This document shows, piece by piece, positions 1 to 8,931 of a stretch of DNA of 64,000 nt. Position 1 is the stretch's first letter. Each line of letters starts with the position of its first letter. The translations under genes and the position numbers were made by a program. The notes under the pieces were generated by a model that saw only the letters and a program-made list of their open reading frames with translations, was not told the DNA's origin and ran no database searches. Source of the stretch: Sulfurospirillum deleyianum DSM 6946. GTDB taxonomy: Bacteria > Campylobacterota > Campylobacteria > Campylobacterales > Sulfurospirillaceae. The stretch spans positions 2,232,001-2,296,000 of the forward strand of contig NC_013512.1 of assembly GCF_000024885.1 (NCBI RefSeq). The letters are read 5' to 3'.

Positions 1-280
1 CGGTAAAAACAAAAATTTCAATGTCATAATCAGCCAAAGCTCCATTGAGCAGATGTTTATAGTGAATATTGCTGACAAGAGAATGTGTTCCAACCATAAC
101 ACGTTTTTTCTTCACAGGGAATACTACATTCAATAATCCAACCACTGGCAAAGCAACCATAAAAATTAAAGCTCCAAAAAATCCAACAATTTTGACCAAA
201 AAACTGTGTTTTAATGTTTTTAAAGCCGATGCAATTGGCGTGTATTCTTCTTCTAAAATAATTAAACCATCTTTACGCAT
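1..280 (-). CDS. Partial gene, membrane-anchored protein of unknown function (3' end outside window)
   Basis: An open frame begins with ATG at 280 and runs off the left edge of the window, so only about 93 N-terminal residues are visible. It starts MRKDGLIILEEEYTPIASAL, followed by a hydrophobic stretch (about residues 30-53) and a basic patch VKKKRVMVGTHSL. This looks like one membrane anchor followed by a soluble domain. The start overlaps the stop of the upstream glycosyltransferase gene by 8 bases, so it is probably co-transcribed with the flagellin-modification cluster. I infer a role in surface glycan or flagellin modification from context only. No family was recognised. Confidence 0.6.
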   Translation of the reverse strand, partial: MRKDGLIILEEEYTPIASALKTLKHSFLVKIVGFFGALIFMVALPVVGLLNVVFPVKKKRVMVGTHSLVSNIHYKHLLNGALADYDIEIFVFT

Positions 281-2291
281 GATTTACTTCTTCTACAATG
301 TTTACAAAGTCATCAACTGTCTTTTTAATCTCTAAAAGTTTTTCACTTACCTGCTTTGCAAAAAGGATCATATTTTTTTTCACTTTTTCAAAAATAGTAT
401 CATCACTTAAAATGTAATTGGCTATTTTGACATACTCTTCCACGCTAAATGCATGTATTTTCTCAAGAGAATCCAACATACCCAACCTAATATAAGCATC
501 TTTTGCAATATGATTTTTATTTAATAAAATCAAAGGAACACGCCCTTTTGCTATGTATTCATTCAATGCTTCCCCTGAATGCAGGGGAAACGTATCTAAA
601 TAATAATCAATAACATAACCATAAAGATGAGGATTCACAAAACCTGTAAAAATAAACCTCTCTTCGTCTATATTGTAACGAATAAGCTTTTCACGAATAT
701 TCTGCATATCTCCTTTTCCACAGGCAAGATAGATCGTATTTGGATTATTGTTAAGTATTTTTGAAAGTGCTTCAAGATACATATCACTATCTATCTTAAT
801 CAACCTCCCAATGCTTCCAAGGATACGCTTTCCAGTCCATTTTTTACGTATCTTAATGGCTTCTTTTTCAAAAAAATCACTCTGAGGATTTGAAAATTGT
901 TCTAAAATAGGAATGTCAAATAGACTAAACTTAAATTTTGTTTCTGCTGAAAAATGACTCATTCTCTTATCGATTCCCAGCACATCATACTCAAAATTTC
1001 CATGACTCCAAAATATCTGTTTTTCTACACTTCTTGAACTCAATAAAAAACTCGCAATGGGCGTGTTGTTATTGGCTACAATCATGGTGTCAATTTCATT
1101 TTTTTGCATATCATTACGTATCGCTAAAGCCCGTGTTAAATGGCTTTGAAAATTATTTGCGAGGTTGAGACTCTCAAACGCAACACATCTTACATCAAAG
1201 CCCAAATTTCGGATACTTTCAATGCATTTTTCATCGTCTAGACTTTTTTCAATGATTGCCATCGAATAAACAACTAATTCGTATTTTTCCTTAAAATCTT
1301 TATCCTCCGCCAATGCACTAAGAAGCGAAAACTCGACCTTAAAAGGAGAATTCTCCACGATTCTATCTTTCACCAATGCGATTTTCTTCTTTACATGTAA
1401 AGATATTTTAGGCAAAGGAAGCTTCTGTTCTTCCGCCCATTTGGCATAAAAAGCACTTGCCTCTTCTTCAATTTCAATGTTAAATGCTTTCATCTCTTCT
1501 TGTGTTTGAATACGATTGGTGACAATATGACTCATTAAAAAGTGCAAATTCATCACCTCCTCCATCATCCCACGCTCTTTACATGTAACAAAGAGTTGCT
1601 TCAAAACGGGGTATAAAATATCTCTCCAAGAAGCATGATTTTCAAACCCCTTGATTTGCCAAAAAAAGCCGAGTATCCATGTACCAATCCCCATACGAGT
1701 CGCATAGTTTGCTTTTAAAAAACGCTCTATGTCCAACGAGTCTGCTAAGCCTTGAATCACCCATTCCACAGGGATTTCAAACGATTCACAAAAACTTCTT
1801 AGGGCTTTGGCATTGGCATCCATGAGATGATAACTTTTTCCATCAAACCACAGGTGCTCCCCCATAAACCACGACAAACACTTTACTCCCTCGCCATTTG
1901 CCATTTTTAAAACGAACAAAAGATGCGCAAAGATAAAACACTCTTTTTGAGTGACATCATACGTCGCATAACTCTGCTCAAGTAAGGCTATAAAGGAGCT
2001 TAATGTTGCATCCTGCACCAAGGGCGTTTGAGAAAATAAAAACCACAGATTAATATAATTATTCTCTAGAAGGTGACCCTCTTTAAGATACCCATACAAC
2101 CGAACACGTAAGGCTTGCAAAAGATTTATCACATGTTCATGGGAGCATTGCAATGTTCCGCTCACGCTTGAACGCTTATAAAGCTCAGGCATATTGGAGC
2201 GTAAAACACCTTCAAATGTCTCAAAATCCAAGGGATGAGAGAGCACTTCAGCGAGTTTTGCAACATACGCATCATCTATCATCACATTCAT
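273..2291 (-). CDS. Glycosyltransferase-like protein (GT-B-type C-terminal half), flagellin modification cluster
   Basis: A 672-residue cytoplasmic-looking protein with no signal peptide. The N-terminal half (about 1-300) is helical and unassigned. The C-terminal half resembles a GT-B glycosyltransferase: WSHGNFEYD near residues 428-436, a strand-loop GSIGRLIKIDSD near 492-503, then ILNNNPNTIYLACGKGD, a 'FTGFVNPHLYGYVIDYYLDTFP' type segment and GEALNEYIAKGRVPLI, typical of nucleotide-sugar binding in SPINDLY/OGT-like enzymes. Its start overlaps the stop of the Maf gene as ATGA, which indicates translational coupling. Lying beside maf and flagellin, it probably adds or extends a sugar on flagellin; this is inference. 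Two TTACATGTAA copies lie in the coding sequence, at 1391 and 1579. Confidence 0.75.
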   Translation of the reverse strand: MNVMIDDAYVAKLAEVLSHPLDFETFEGVLRSNMPELYKRSSVSGTLQCSHEHVINLLQALRVRLYGYLKEGHLLENNYINLWFLFSQTPLVQDATLSSFIALLEQSYATYDVTQKECFIFAHLLFVLKMANGEGVKCLSWFMGEHLWFDGKSYHLMDANAKALRSFCESFEIPVEWVIQGLADSLDIERFLKANYATRMGIGTWILGFFWQIKGFENHASWRDILYPVLKQLFVTCKERGMMEEVMNLHFLMSHIVTNRIQTQEEMKAFNIEIEEEASAFYAKWAEEQKLPLPKISLHVKKKIALVKDRIVENSPFKVEFSLLSALAEDKDFKEKYELVVYSMAIIEKSLDDEKCIESIRNLGFDVRCVAFESLNLANNFQSHLTRALAIRNDMQKNEIDTMIVANNNTPIASFLLSSRSVEKQIFWSHGNFEYDVLGIDKRMSHFSAETKFKFSLFDIPILEQFSNPQSDFFEKEAIKIRKKWTGKRILGSIGRLIKIDSDMYLEALSKILNNNPNTIYLACGKGDMQNIREKLIRYNIDEERFIFTGFVNPHLYGYVIDYYLDTFPLHSGEALNEYIAKGRVPLILLNKNHIAKDAYIRLGMLDSLEKIHAFSVEEYVKIANYILSDDTIFEKVKKNMILFAKQVSEKLLEIKKTVDDFVNIVEEVNHA

Positions 2292-4171
2292 GCCTTTACC
2301 TCAGATGTATGACTATAGTGGCTTCCCTTACGCTCCATCGCCACCTGAATCGCATCAATGCACCCCGCAAGCGCAAACAGCCACCCTTTATGGGCGTGTA
2401 TCCATAACGTAAGCTTTTCATAGCGTTCCGCATCATTACATGTAAAACGCACTTCAATGCGGGCAAGTTCCATCTCTTGCACCAAAAGCATGGATTGTCC
2501 CACATGCCAAATTAACCGTTCAAAACGCTCTTCTCTTGCTCCCTTACGAAATTCCAAAATCTCTACTTCAAGAGCTTCTAATCGCTTCATTTCCACATTT
2601 TCATGTGCGTCTAAGGCTTCACACAGCACTGCGGTTTTTAAAAAAAGTTCTTCTGCTTTTGCCCTCTGCTCTGCTAAAAAAGAGCCTATGGCTTCAACCT
2701 TCTGCGCCACTTCGTGCTGCACACGCTTAAGTTCTCCTTCACTAAGAGGTGTTAATTCAATGGGCTTTTTGGTCTTGCTTTTATCTACCGCCCCCATCAC
2801 CTCAGCAAACGGACGTTCCATCGCTCCAAAAATGCGAGCACCACCCTCCGTGGCATTGATGGTTTGCATACGCCCTTTGGTTTCGGCGATATCTTTTTCA
2901 AAAAAGGCTCGAAACCAGTTCCACACCGCCGTGGTTTTGATGACCCCACCACCACCGTAACGCTCAGTATAGCCATCGCCTGCTTTATGTTTGACCTCAT
3001 CTTCACCAAACACATGCCCTGCTGAGTGACTTTTGCCCTCATCGCTGTACGCCAAATCTTGCCCAATGAGCACGCAGGTTTTGAAGCCACTGTGGTAAAT
3101 AAGTTCATACGCTTTATTCGCCGCACTCATCCCAATACCCACATACCCCCACGCATGCGCACCTGTCTCCATCATATAGCCAAAAGGACGCATATTCATC
3201 TGCATAATCCCAGCTTTTATGCTTCCCACTACCTCAGGGTGTTGCAAGGAGCTTAGAGAAAAAATAACGCCTTCAAACGCCTCTTTGGGCGTCTCTTTGA
3301 AAAAACGCCCCGTTAAAGGAATGCGTTCCATAGAGACCACCACATCGGGCTTAATCCCATAGCGTGTTAAAACAGGAAAGCTCGCATCCACCGCAAAAAT
3401 CGTGATGTACGGTACCATCTGTTTCAAAAGCGGTAACTGTTTTGCCAAAGAAGGACCGGTAGAGACTAAGACCGCTACCTCAGTCGTTTTAGCTCGTTTA
3501 AAAAACTGAAGCAAAGGAGGTGTAGTAAGCATTAAAGGAAGGTTCATAAAATGATGCTCCACCCCCACAAGTGCGTCGTGCATATCATTGCCAGCAAATT
3601 GCACGTTTTGTTGCAAACACTCCAAAAACAGACGATTGCACTGAAGGATGAGCTCTTCATGTATCTCATAAAACGCACCATTTACATGTAAATCATACAG
3701 CTTTGCGTAACGCTGTGTCTCAAAGGTACTAAAAAGTGTGGAAATGATAGGAAAATTAAGCTCATCTTTTCCAAGAAGTATCAAGCGTTCACTGTTTAAC
3801 TCCTCTGAAAAATCAATCAAGTGAAACAGAATGTGGATGATATATGGCTCAGGCTCAATGACCACAATGCGTTGGTGTTTTTTGTTTGCCAAAAGGTGTT
3901 TCAACAATGCCCCATTGCCCATTCCAAAAAAGTAAAGGTAGGGGTACTCTTGAAAGACGTTAAACTGCTCTTTTTGCACTTCTAAAACAACGTGTGGTTT
4001 GGTCGCATACAAAGGTGCAAACGTTGTTGTATGGATGAGATTGAGCGTTTCAAGCGCTTCATTTTCCATAAAAATCTCATACGGAATTTCTAAAGACAGG
4101 CGACTTAGTACATGGGCAAGAGAAGGATTTTTTAACAAAAGTGCTGAGAAATTTTTTTCATACAAAGCCAT
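2288..4171 (-). CDS. maf: Motility accessory factor Maf (DUF115 family), flagellin sialic-acid-type glycosyltransferase
   Basis: 627 residues. The central DUF115/MptE-like region contains GNDMHDALVGVEHHFMNLP (about 194-212), the loop VLVSTGPSLAKQLPLL (about 234-249) and VDASFPVLTRYGIKPDVVVSMER (about 261-283), the signature of Maf proteins. In Campylobacter and Helicobacter, Maf proteins transfer pseudaminic or legionaminic acid to flagellin in the cytoplasm before export. The C-terminal quarter is helical. The gene lies directly downstream of flagellin in the same direction but is separated from it by a terminator (4223-4258), so it may have its own weak promoter or depend on read-through. 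Its ATG follows an AGGTGA ribosome binding site. Confidence 0.88.
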   Translation of the reverse strand: MALYEKNFSALLLKNPSLAHVLSRLSLEIPYEIFMENEALETLNLIHTTTFAPLYATKPHVVLEVQKEQFNVFQEYPYLYFFGMGNGALLKHLLANKKHQRIVVIEPEPYIIHILFHLIDFSEELNSERLILLGKDELNFPIISTLFSTFETQRYAKLYDLHVNGAFYEIHEELILQCNRLFLECLQQNVQFAGNDMHDALVGVEHHFMNLPLMLTTPPLLQFFKRAKTTEVAVLVSTGPSLAKQLPLLKQMVPYITIFAVDASFPVLTRYGIKPDVVVSMERIPLTGRFFKETPKEAFEGVIFSLSSLQHPEVVGSIKAGIMQMNMRPFGYMMETGAHAWGYVGIGMSAANKAYELIYHSGFKTCVLIGQDLAYSDEGKSHSAGHVFGEDEVKHKAGDGYTERYGGGGVIKTTAVWNWFRAFFEKDIAETKGRMQTINATEGGARIFGAMERPFAEVMGAVDKSKTKKPIELTPLSEGELKRVQHEVAQKVEAIGSFLAEQRAKAEELFLKTAVLCEALDAHENVEMKRLEALEVEILEFRKGAREERFERLIWHVGQSMLLVQEMELARIEVRFTCNDAERYEKLTLWIHAHKGWLFALAGCIDAIQVAMERKGSHYSHTSEVKA

Positions 4172-4222
4172 GGTTCACCTTTTGTGTCACGTAGCCCTTT
4201 TAAAAGCAAGAACTATACCTAC

Positions 4223-4258
4223 AAAAAAAGGGTAGATGAGTTGCCCCACCTACCCTTA
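4223..4258 (-). terminator. Rho-independent terminator after flagellin
   Basis: Read on the minus strand this is AAGGGTAGGTG, a short loop, then CATCTACCCTT followed by a run of T. The stem is about 10 bp with one mismatch and ends in a T tract. It starts about 15 bases after the flagellin stop codon and should end most flagellin transcripts before maf. Confidence 0.85.
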
Positions 4259-4273
4259 GAGAGAAGATTGTTA

Positions 4274-5719
4274 CTATTGTAACAATTTCAATACATTCTG
4301 TTGTGTAGAGTTTGCTTGACTTAAAGCATAACTTCCAGCTTGCGCCATGATGTTATATTTTGAGAAGCTTGCAGACTCTTCAGCAAAGTCAACGTCACGG
4401 ATTTGAGATTCCGCTGATGTTACGTTTACTTGTGTGACAGAGATATTGTTGATGGTTGATGTCAACTGATTTTGAACAGAACCGATGTCCGCACGAACGC
4501 TATCAAGTTTCTCTTGCGCTGTTTGAGCGATTTTAATCATCGCTTGAGCACCCGCATAAGTAGTAACACCCGCAGTTAATTTTTGACCAGAACCTGAAGC
4601 ATTATCACTCGTAAATGCACCAATTGCTTCTGCGTTAGCTGCACTAATTTCACCCATCATATCACTTAAACCTAAACTCGCAACATTGCTTGTCGCAAAG
4701 TTTGTGATAGTCATATTGATATCGGCAGCACCCGCTTTTGTCAAGGTTAAACGACCAGTAGACGTACCATCTGCGATAGTACCAACTGTTGCAAGACCGG
4801 CGACCTGAATTGCTCTACCATCGGTTGAAGTAAGCTCTAACTGACCCTCTTGGTCAATACTTGCAGTTACGCCCGTAGTCGCGCTGTATTGATTAATCGC
4901 ATCAATCAATACACCTGTACTATCATTGTCTGCAACATCTAAAGATGCTGCAACAACAGTTCCATTGATGGTTAAGTTTGTTACAGTGCCTGATGCAACT
5001 GCTGCAGTACCTGTTTGGGTTAAACTCCAGCTTGCAGTAACACCTGTTGCTTCAGAGTTTTTGTTAATAACGGCAGCCACTGCACCAATACCTGTGCCTG
5101 CGCTGGTACTTACAATGGCTGTTTCAAATGTTGTTGCTGTACCATTTGCATCAGTATATACAATAGTTTGAGCACCCAGTGTTGTTCCCATTTCACTGGT
5201 TTCAAAACGAGTTTGACCAATTTTATCAGAACTAGTGGCACCAATACTCATATTAACCGTTTGGTTGTTGTAAGCGCCAACTTGAAACTCTGCATTCGTA
5301 AATGTTCCTGAAAGCAAGTTTTTACCGTTGAAAGAAGTCGTACCTGCAATCATATCAAGCTCTTCCATCAATTTAGAGATGTCTGATTGAAGGGCTTTAC
5401 GTGAACTAGCACTCTGTCCATCTTGCGCTGCTTGGGTTGCTTTGGTTTTGATGGTATCAAGAATTTTAATCTGTTCATCCATCGCACCGTCTGCAATTTG
5501 AGCGATAGATACACCATCATTCGCATTGGCAATCGCTTGACCTAAAGAGTTTGCTTGTGAACGAAGAGAATCCGCAATAGACATACCTGATGCATCATCA
5601 GCCGCCGTGTTGATTCTCAAACCTGAAGAGAGTTTAGACAAAGAACTGCTTAGAGCACTGTTAGTCTTAGAAAGATTGGTTTGTGCTGCAAGAGCAGAGA
5701 CGTTAGTGTTAATACGCAT
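4274..5719 (-). CDS. flaA: Flagellin
   Basis: 481 residues from the ATG at 5719, chosen over the longer frame because MRINTNVSALAAQ is the usual flagellin start and AAAGGA precedes it. The N-terminal D0/D1 region (MRINTN..., LSSGLRINTAADDASGMSIADSLR, about 1-150) and C-terminal D1/D0 region (QLTSTINNISVTQVNVTSAESQIRDVDFAEE..., ending NVLKLLQ) are canonical. The middle (about 170-390) is a Thr/Ser/Ala-rich variable domain, the surface usually O-glycosylated in this group. Transcription is driven by a strong sigma-28 site at 5774-5800. Only one flagellin gene lies in the window, next to maf. The symbol flaA is by family; a paralogue could exist elsewhere. Confidence 0.97.
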   Translation of the reverse strand: MRINTNVSALAAQTNLSKTNSALSSSLSKLSSGLRINTAADDASGMSIADSLRSQANSLGQAIANANDGVSIAQIADGAMDEQIKILDTIKTKATQAAQDGQSASSRKALQSDISKLMEELDMIAGTTSFNGKNLLSGTFTNAEFQVGAYNNQTVNMSIGATSSDKIGQTRFETSEMGTTLGAQTIVYTDANGTATTFETAIVSTSAGTGIGAVAAVINKNSEATGVTASWSLTQTGTAAVASGTVTNLTINGTVVAASLDVADNDSTGVLIDAINQYSATTGVTASIDQEGQLELTSTDGRAIQVAGLATVGTIADGTSTGRLTLTKAGAADINMTITNFATSNVASLGLSDMMGEISAANAEAIGAFTSDNASGSGQKLTAGVTTYAGAQAMIKIAQTAQEKLDSVRADIGSVQNQLTSTINNISVTQVNVTSAESQIRDVDFAEESASFSKYNIMAQAGSYALSQANSTQQNVLKLLQ

Positions 5720-5773
5720 GATAAATCCTTTTATCGTTTTATTTCTCGGGCTTCCTTGCCTTTGATGAAAACA

Positions 5774-5800
5774 AGATCGACACCTCAAAAAAAAACTTTA
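5774..5800 (-). promoter_or_regulatory. Sigma-28 (FliA) promoter of flagellin
   Basis: On the minus strand the sequence is TAAAGTTT, 11 bases, then GTCGATCT. The FliA consensus is TAAAGTTT-N11-GCCGATAA, so the -35 half matches exactly, spacing is exact, and the -10 half matches at 5 of 8. It would give a 5' leader of roughly 45-50 bases before the flagellin ATG. Confidence 0.9.
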
Positions 5801-5827
5801 GCGGTTGGCATAGATTTTTTTTTTCGA

Positions 5828-5833
5828 TAGAAT
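5828..5833 (+). promoter_or_regulatory. -10 box of topA promoter
   Basis: TAGAAT follows a long T tract and CGA, in the typical position for a campylobacterotal promoter, 25 bases before the topA ATG. The leader would be very short and contains the palindrome TTACATGTAA at 5846-5855. Confidence 0.55.
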
Positions 5834-5857
5834 ACGAAAAAACGTTTACATGTAAAG

Positions 5858-7942
5858 ATGGAAAAATCATTGAAAAATCTCATTATTGTGGAATCACCCA
5901 CTAAAGCCAAAACGATTAAAAATTTTTTAGGTAAAAACTATACCGTTGTCGCCTCAAAAGGGCATATTCGCGATCTTCCCAAAAGCAGTTTTGGTATAAA
6001 AATAGATAACCAAACCTTTATTCCAGAGTACCGTGTACCTAAAGATCATGCGAGTGTGGTCAAAGAGATTAAAGAGCTTGCCAAAGAAGCCGATCAAGTC
6101 TATATCGCAACCGATGAGGACCGTGAGGGTGAAGCGATTGGTTTTCACATTGCCACGGCTATTGGCAAAGACCCAAAAAGCTTGCCACGCATTGTTTTTC
6201 ACGAAATTACCAAAAACGCCATCACTCATGCGCTGGAAAATCCTCGTATTTTAGATGAGAGTAGCATTAACGCGCAACAAGCTAGACGTTTGCTTGATAG
6301 AATTGTAGGCTACAAACTCTCCCCCTTACTCTCCTCCAAAATTCAAAAAGGTTTAAGTGCGGGACGTGTGCAATCCTCCACGCTTAAAATTGTGGTCGAT
6401 AGAGAAAAAGAGATACGAGCCTTTAAAGAGGAAGAATTTTGGAGCATTGACGCACTTTTTAATAAAACCATTGAAGCCTCTTTGGTAGAGTTTGAGGGTG
6501 AAAAAATTGAAAAAATGAGCATTGGCAATCAAGAGCGTGCCTATGCCATTAAAGAAAAACTCTTAAAAGAAGCCTTTCATGTCGCACTTTTGGAGAAAAA
6601 AGAGCGTGAAAGCTCCCCAAGTCCTGCTTTTATGACCTCAACCTTGCAACAAAGTGCCTCAAGCGCTTTGGGGTATTCACCTAAAAAGACCATGATGCTG
6701 GCGCAAACCCTTTATGAGGGTGTTAAAACCCATCAAGGGGTGCAAGGGGTTATTACCTATATGCGAACGGACTCTTTAAACGTTTCTAAAGAGGCGATTG
6801 AAGCGGCACGTGAGCAAATTTTAAGCCAATACGGCAAAACCTATTTGCCTGAAAAAGCACGTTTTTATGCCAACAAAAGCAAAGGTGCTCAAGAAGCACA
6901 CGAAGCGATTCGCCCGACCATTTTAGAGTTTACCCCAGCCATTGCCAGTGCGTACTTAGCCCCAGATGAGCTTAAGCTCTACGCACTCATTTACAACCGC
7001 TTTTTAGCGTCTCAAATGAACAATGCCCGTTTTGAGAGCCAAACCCTTATTTTTGAAAGCCAGAGTGGTAAATTTAAAGCCAGTGGACGAAAACTCCTGT
7101 TTGATGGCTTTTACAAAGTCTATGGTGACAACGATAAAGATAAATTGCTTCCTGATTTAGCGCTCAAACAAGAGGTAACCTTAAGCAAACTCGATGCCAA
7201 TCAACACTTTACAGAGCCACCTTCTCGCTACTCAGAAGCCAGTTTGATTAAAAAACTAGAAAGCCTTGGCATTGGCAGACCTTCCACGTATGCACCGACG
7301 ATTTCGGTTTTAAGTGCTAGGGATTACATTAATATTGAAAAGAAACAGATTGTCCCTACCGAAGTGGCGTTTCAAGTCACGGAGCTTTTAGAACAACACT
7401 TTCCGCAAATTGTGGACTCCTCTTTTACCTCAACTATGGAAGAGCGTCTGGATTTAATTGCGGAGGACAAAGAGGATTGGCAGGCAATTTTATGGAATTT
7501 TTATGAGCCTTTTGATGCGCAAGTTGCCAAAGGAAAAACGGAGATTCAAAGCCAAAAAGTCATCGTTTTCACAGGCGAAATGTGCCCTGAATGTGGCAAA
7601 GAGCTTGTGCGAAGAAAAGGGCGTTTTGGGGAGTTTATAGCATGTAGTACTTATCCTACATGTAAATACACCCAAAACCTTAAAAAAGTCAGTGAAAGTG
7701 CTCCTAAAGAAAAAGTAACACTGAGTGTGCCTTGCCCTGAATGTGGGGGAGAGATTATTGAGCGAAGCTCACGTAGGGGAAAATTCTTTGGCTGTGGCAA
7801 TTACCCCAAATGTAAATTTATCTCCAATTACGAACCAACCGATAAAAAATGCCCAGAATGCGGTTACATTATGGCAAAACGAGAACTGCGTAAAAAAGAG
7901 ATATATGAATGCATTAAATGCAAACACAAAGAAGAGGCGTAA
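5858..7942 (+). CDS. topA: DNA topoisomerase I
   Basis: 694 residues, a type IA topoisomerase that relaxes negative supercoils. The Toprim domain opens with LIIVESPTKAKTIKNFL (about 8-24) and includes the acidic DEDREGEAIG motif. The catalytic tyrosine is in GVITYMRTDS (Tyr about 301). The C-terminus has three C4 zinc ribbons: CPECGKEL...CSTYPTCK, CPECGGEI...CGNYPKCK and CPECGYIM...CIKCKHK. Length is normal for the family. The ATG sits three bases after a TTACATGTAA copy whose tail (TAAAG) is the only candidate ribosome binding site. It is divergent from flagellin, and bioB follows 60 bases downstream on the same strand. Confidence 0.97.
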   Translation: MEKSLKNLIIVESPTKAKTIKNFLGKNYTVVASKGHIRDLPKSSFGIKIDNQTFIPEYRVPKDHASVVKEIKELAKEADQVYIATDEDREGEAIGFHIATAIGKDPKSLPRIVFHEITKNAITHALENPRILDESSINAQQARRLLDRIVGYKLSPLLSSKIQKGLSAGRVQSSTLKIVVDREKEIRAFKEEEFWSIDALFNKTIEASLVEFEGEKIEKMSIGNQERAYAIKEKLLKEAFHVALLEKKERESSPSPAFMTSTLQQSASSALGYSPKKTMMLAQTLYEGVKTHQGVQGVITYMRTDSLNVSKEAIEAAREQILSQYGKTYLPEKARFYANKSKGAQEAHEAIRPTILEFTPAIASAYLAPDELKLYALIYNRFLASQMNNARFESQTLIFESQSGKFKASGRKLLFDGFYKVYGDNDKDKLLPDLALKQEVTLSKLDANQHFTEPPSRYSEASLIKKLESLGIGRPSTYAPTISVLSARDYINIEKKQIVPTEVAFQVTELLEQHFPQIVDSSFTSTMEERLDLIAEDKEDWQAILWNFYEPFDAQVAKGKTEIQSQKVIVFTGEMCPECGKELVRRKGRFGEFIACSTYPTCKYTQNLKKVSESAPKEKVTLSVPCPECGGEIIERSSRRGKFFGCGNYPKCKFISNYEPTDKKCPECGYIMAKRELRKKEIYECIKCKHKEEA

Positions 7943-8002
7943 GCACTCTTTTTCTCTTCCAAAACCATCTCACCTATTTTTACATGTAAGGAAAAATACC
8001 TA

Positions 8003-8854
8003 ATGAAAAAACCTATTTTTTTATGTTCTATTTGCAATATTTCCAGTGGAAGTTGTGCGGAGGATTGCGGATTTTGTACCCAAAGTGCGCACCATAACGC
8101 TGATATTGAACGCTACAAGTACAAAGCCATTGAGCAGATTGTTCACGAAGCCAAATGCGCTTCACAAAACGGTGCGCTTGGTTTTTGTTTGGTCACATCA
8201 GGTCTTGGACTGGATGATAAAAAACTCTCCTTCGTCTGCGAAGCGGCTCGTGCGGTAAAAAGCGAACTTCCACATCTTCTTTTAATCGCGTGTAATGGAA
8301 CGGCGAGTGTTGAGCAACTCAAAGCCCTCAAAGAAGCGGGAGTCAATGCGTATAACCATAATTTAGAGAGTTCCAAAGAGTTTTACCCTCATATCTGTAC
8401 CACGCATACATGGGAAGGGCGTTACCAAACCTGTTTGAATGTAAAAGAAGCAGGACTCTTTTTATTTACAGGAGGCATTATCGGTCTAGGAGAGAGTGAA
8501 GCGGATAGAGCCTCTTTACTCCAAAGTATTTGTGAACTTTCCCCTGAAACTGTTCCTCTTAATTTTTATATCTCAAATCCTGCCTTGCCACTCAAAGCAA
8601 ACCCTTTAAGCGAAGCAGAAGCACTTGAAATTATTAAAACATTTAAAGCCAAACTGCCTAAAGAGAGCGTTTTAATGATAGCAGGAGGACGTGAGCAAAC
8701 CTTTAGTCCAACGTGTGATATTTTTGCAGCAGGGGCGGATTCGATTATTGTTGGAGATTATTTGACGACCAAAGGGGAAGCGCCCCAAAAAGATAGAGTG
8801 ATGATAGAACACTTAGGATACAGTGTCGCAGAACTCTGTCATCATGCGGTGTAA
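8003..8854 (+). CDS. bioB: Biotin synthase (radical SAM)
   Basis: 283 residues. It inserts sulfur into dethiobiotin, the last step of biotin synthesis. The radical-SAM cysteines are in SCAEDCGFC (about 18-26), followed by TQSAHHNADIERYKY, the BioB signature. The [2Fe-2S] ligands fit CNG.., C in 'HICTTHTWEGRYQTCLNVK' and the late arginine-containing strand. The family is often 310-350 residues; this short form is usual in Campylobacterota. A ribosome binding site AAGGA overlaps the end of a TTACATGTAA copy at 7980-7989. It follows topA closely and may be read with it. bioC lies elsewhere in the window (58830-59522). Confidence 0.93.
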   Translation: MKKPIFLCSICNISSGSCAEDCGFCTQSAHHNADIERYKYKAIEQIVHEAKCASQNGALGFCLVTSGLGLDDKKLSFVCEAARAVKSELPHLLLIACNGTASVEQLKALKEAGVNAYNHNLESSKEFYPHICTTHTWEGRYQTCLNVKEAGLFLFTGGIIGLGESEADRASLLQSICELSPETVPLNFYISNPALPLKANPLSEAEALEIIKTFKAKLPKESVLMIAGGREQTFSPTCDIFAAGADSIIVGDYLTTKGEAPQKDRVMIEHLGYSVAELCHHAV

Positions 8855-8886
8855 AAAATAATCATTTCAAGCAAAATAAAATTTGC

Positions 8887-8892
8887 TATAAT
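8887..8892 (+). promoter_or_regulatory. -10 box of gltA promoter
   Basis: A TATAAT box in the context TTTGCTATAATAAAT, a near-ideal campylobacterotal -10 element, 40 bases upstream of the gltA start. Confidence 0.75.
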
Positions 8893-8931
8893 AAATTTCA
8901 CTTATAAGTTCGAGTTTTGTAAAGGATGTGT

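Noticed and set aside
69-335. Plus-strand open frame of 88 codons at the left edge
   Set aside because: It lies antisense to the coupled minus-strand genes at 1-280 and 273-2291, has no ribosome binding site and no recognisable sequence.
2457-2960. 167-codon plus-strand frame inside maf
   Set aside because: Antisense shadow of a well-supported Maf gene; Ser-rich low-complexity translation typical of a complement frame.
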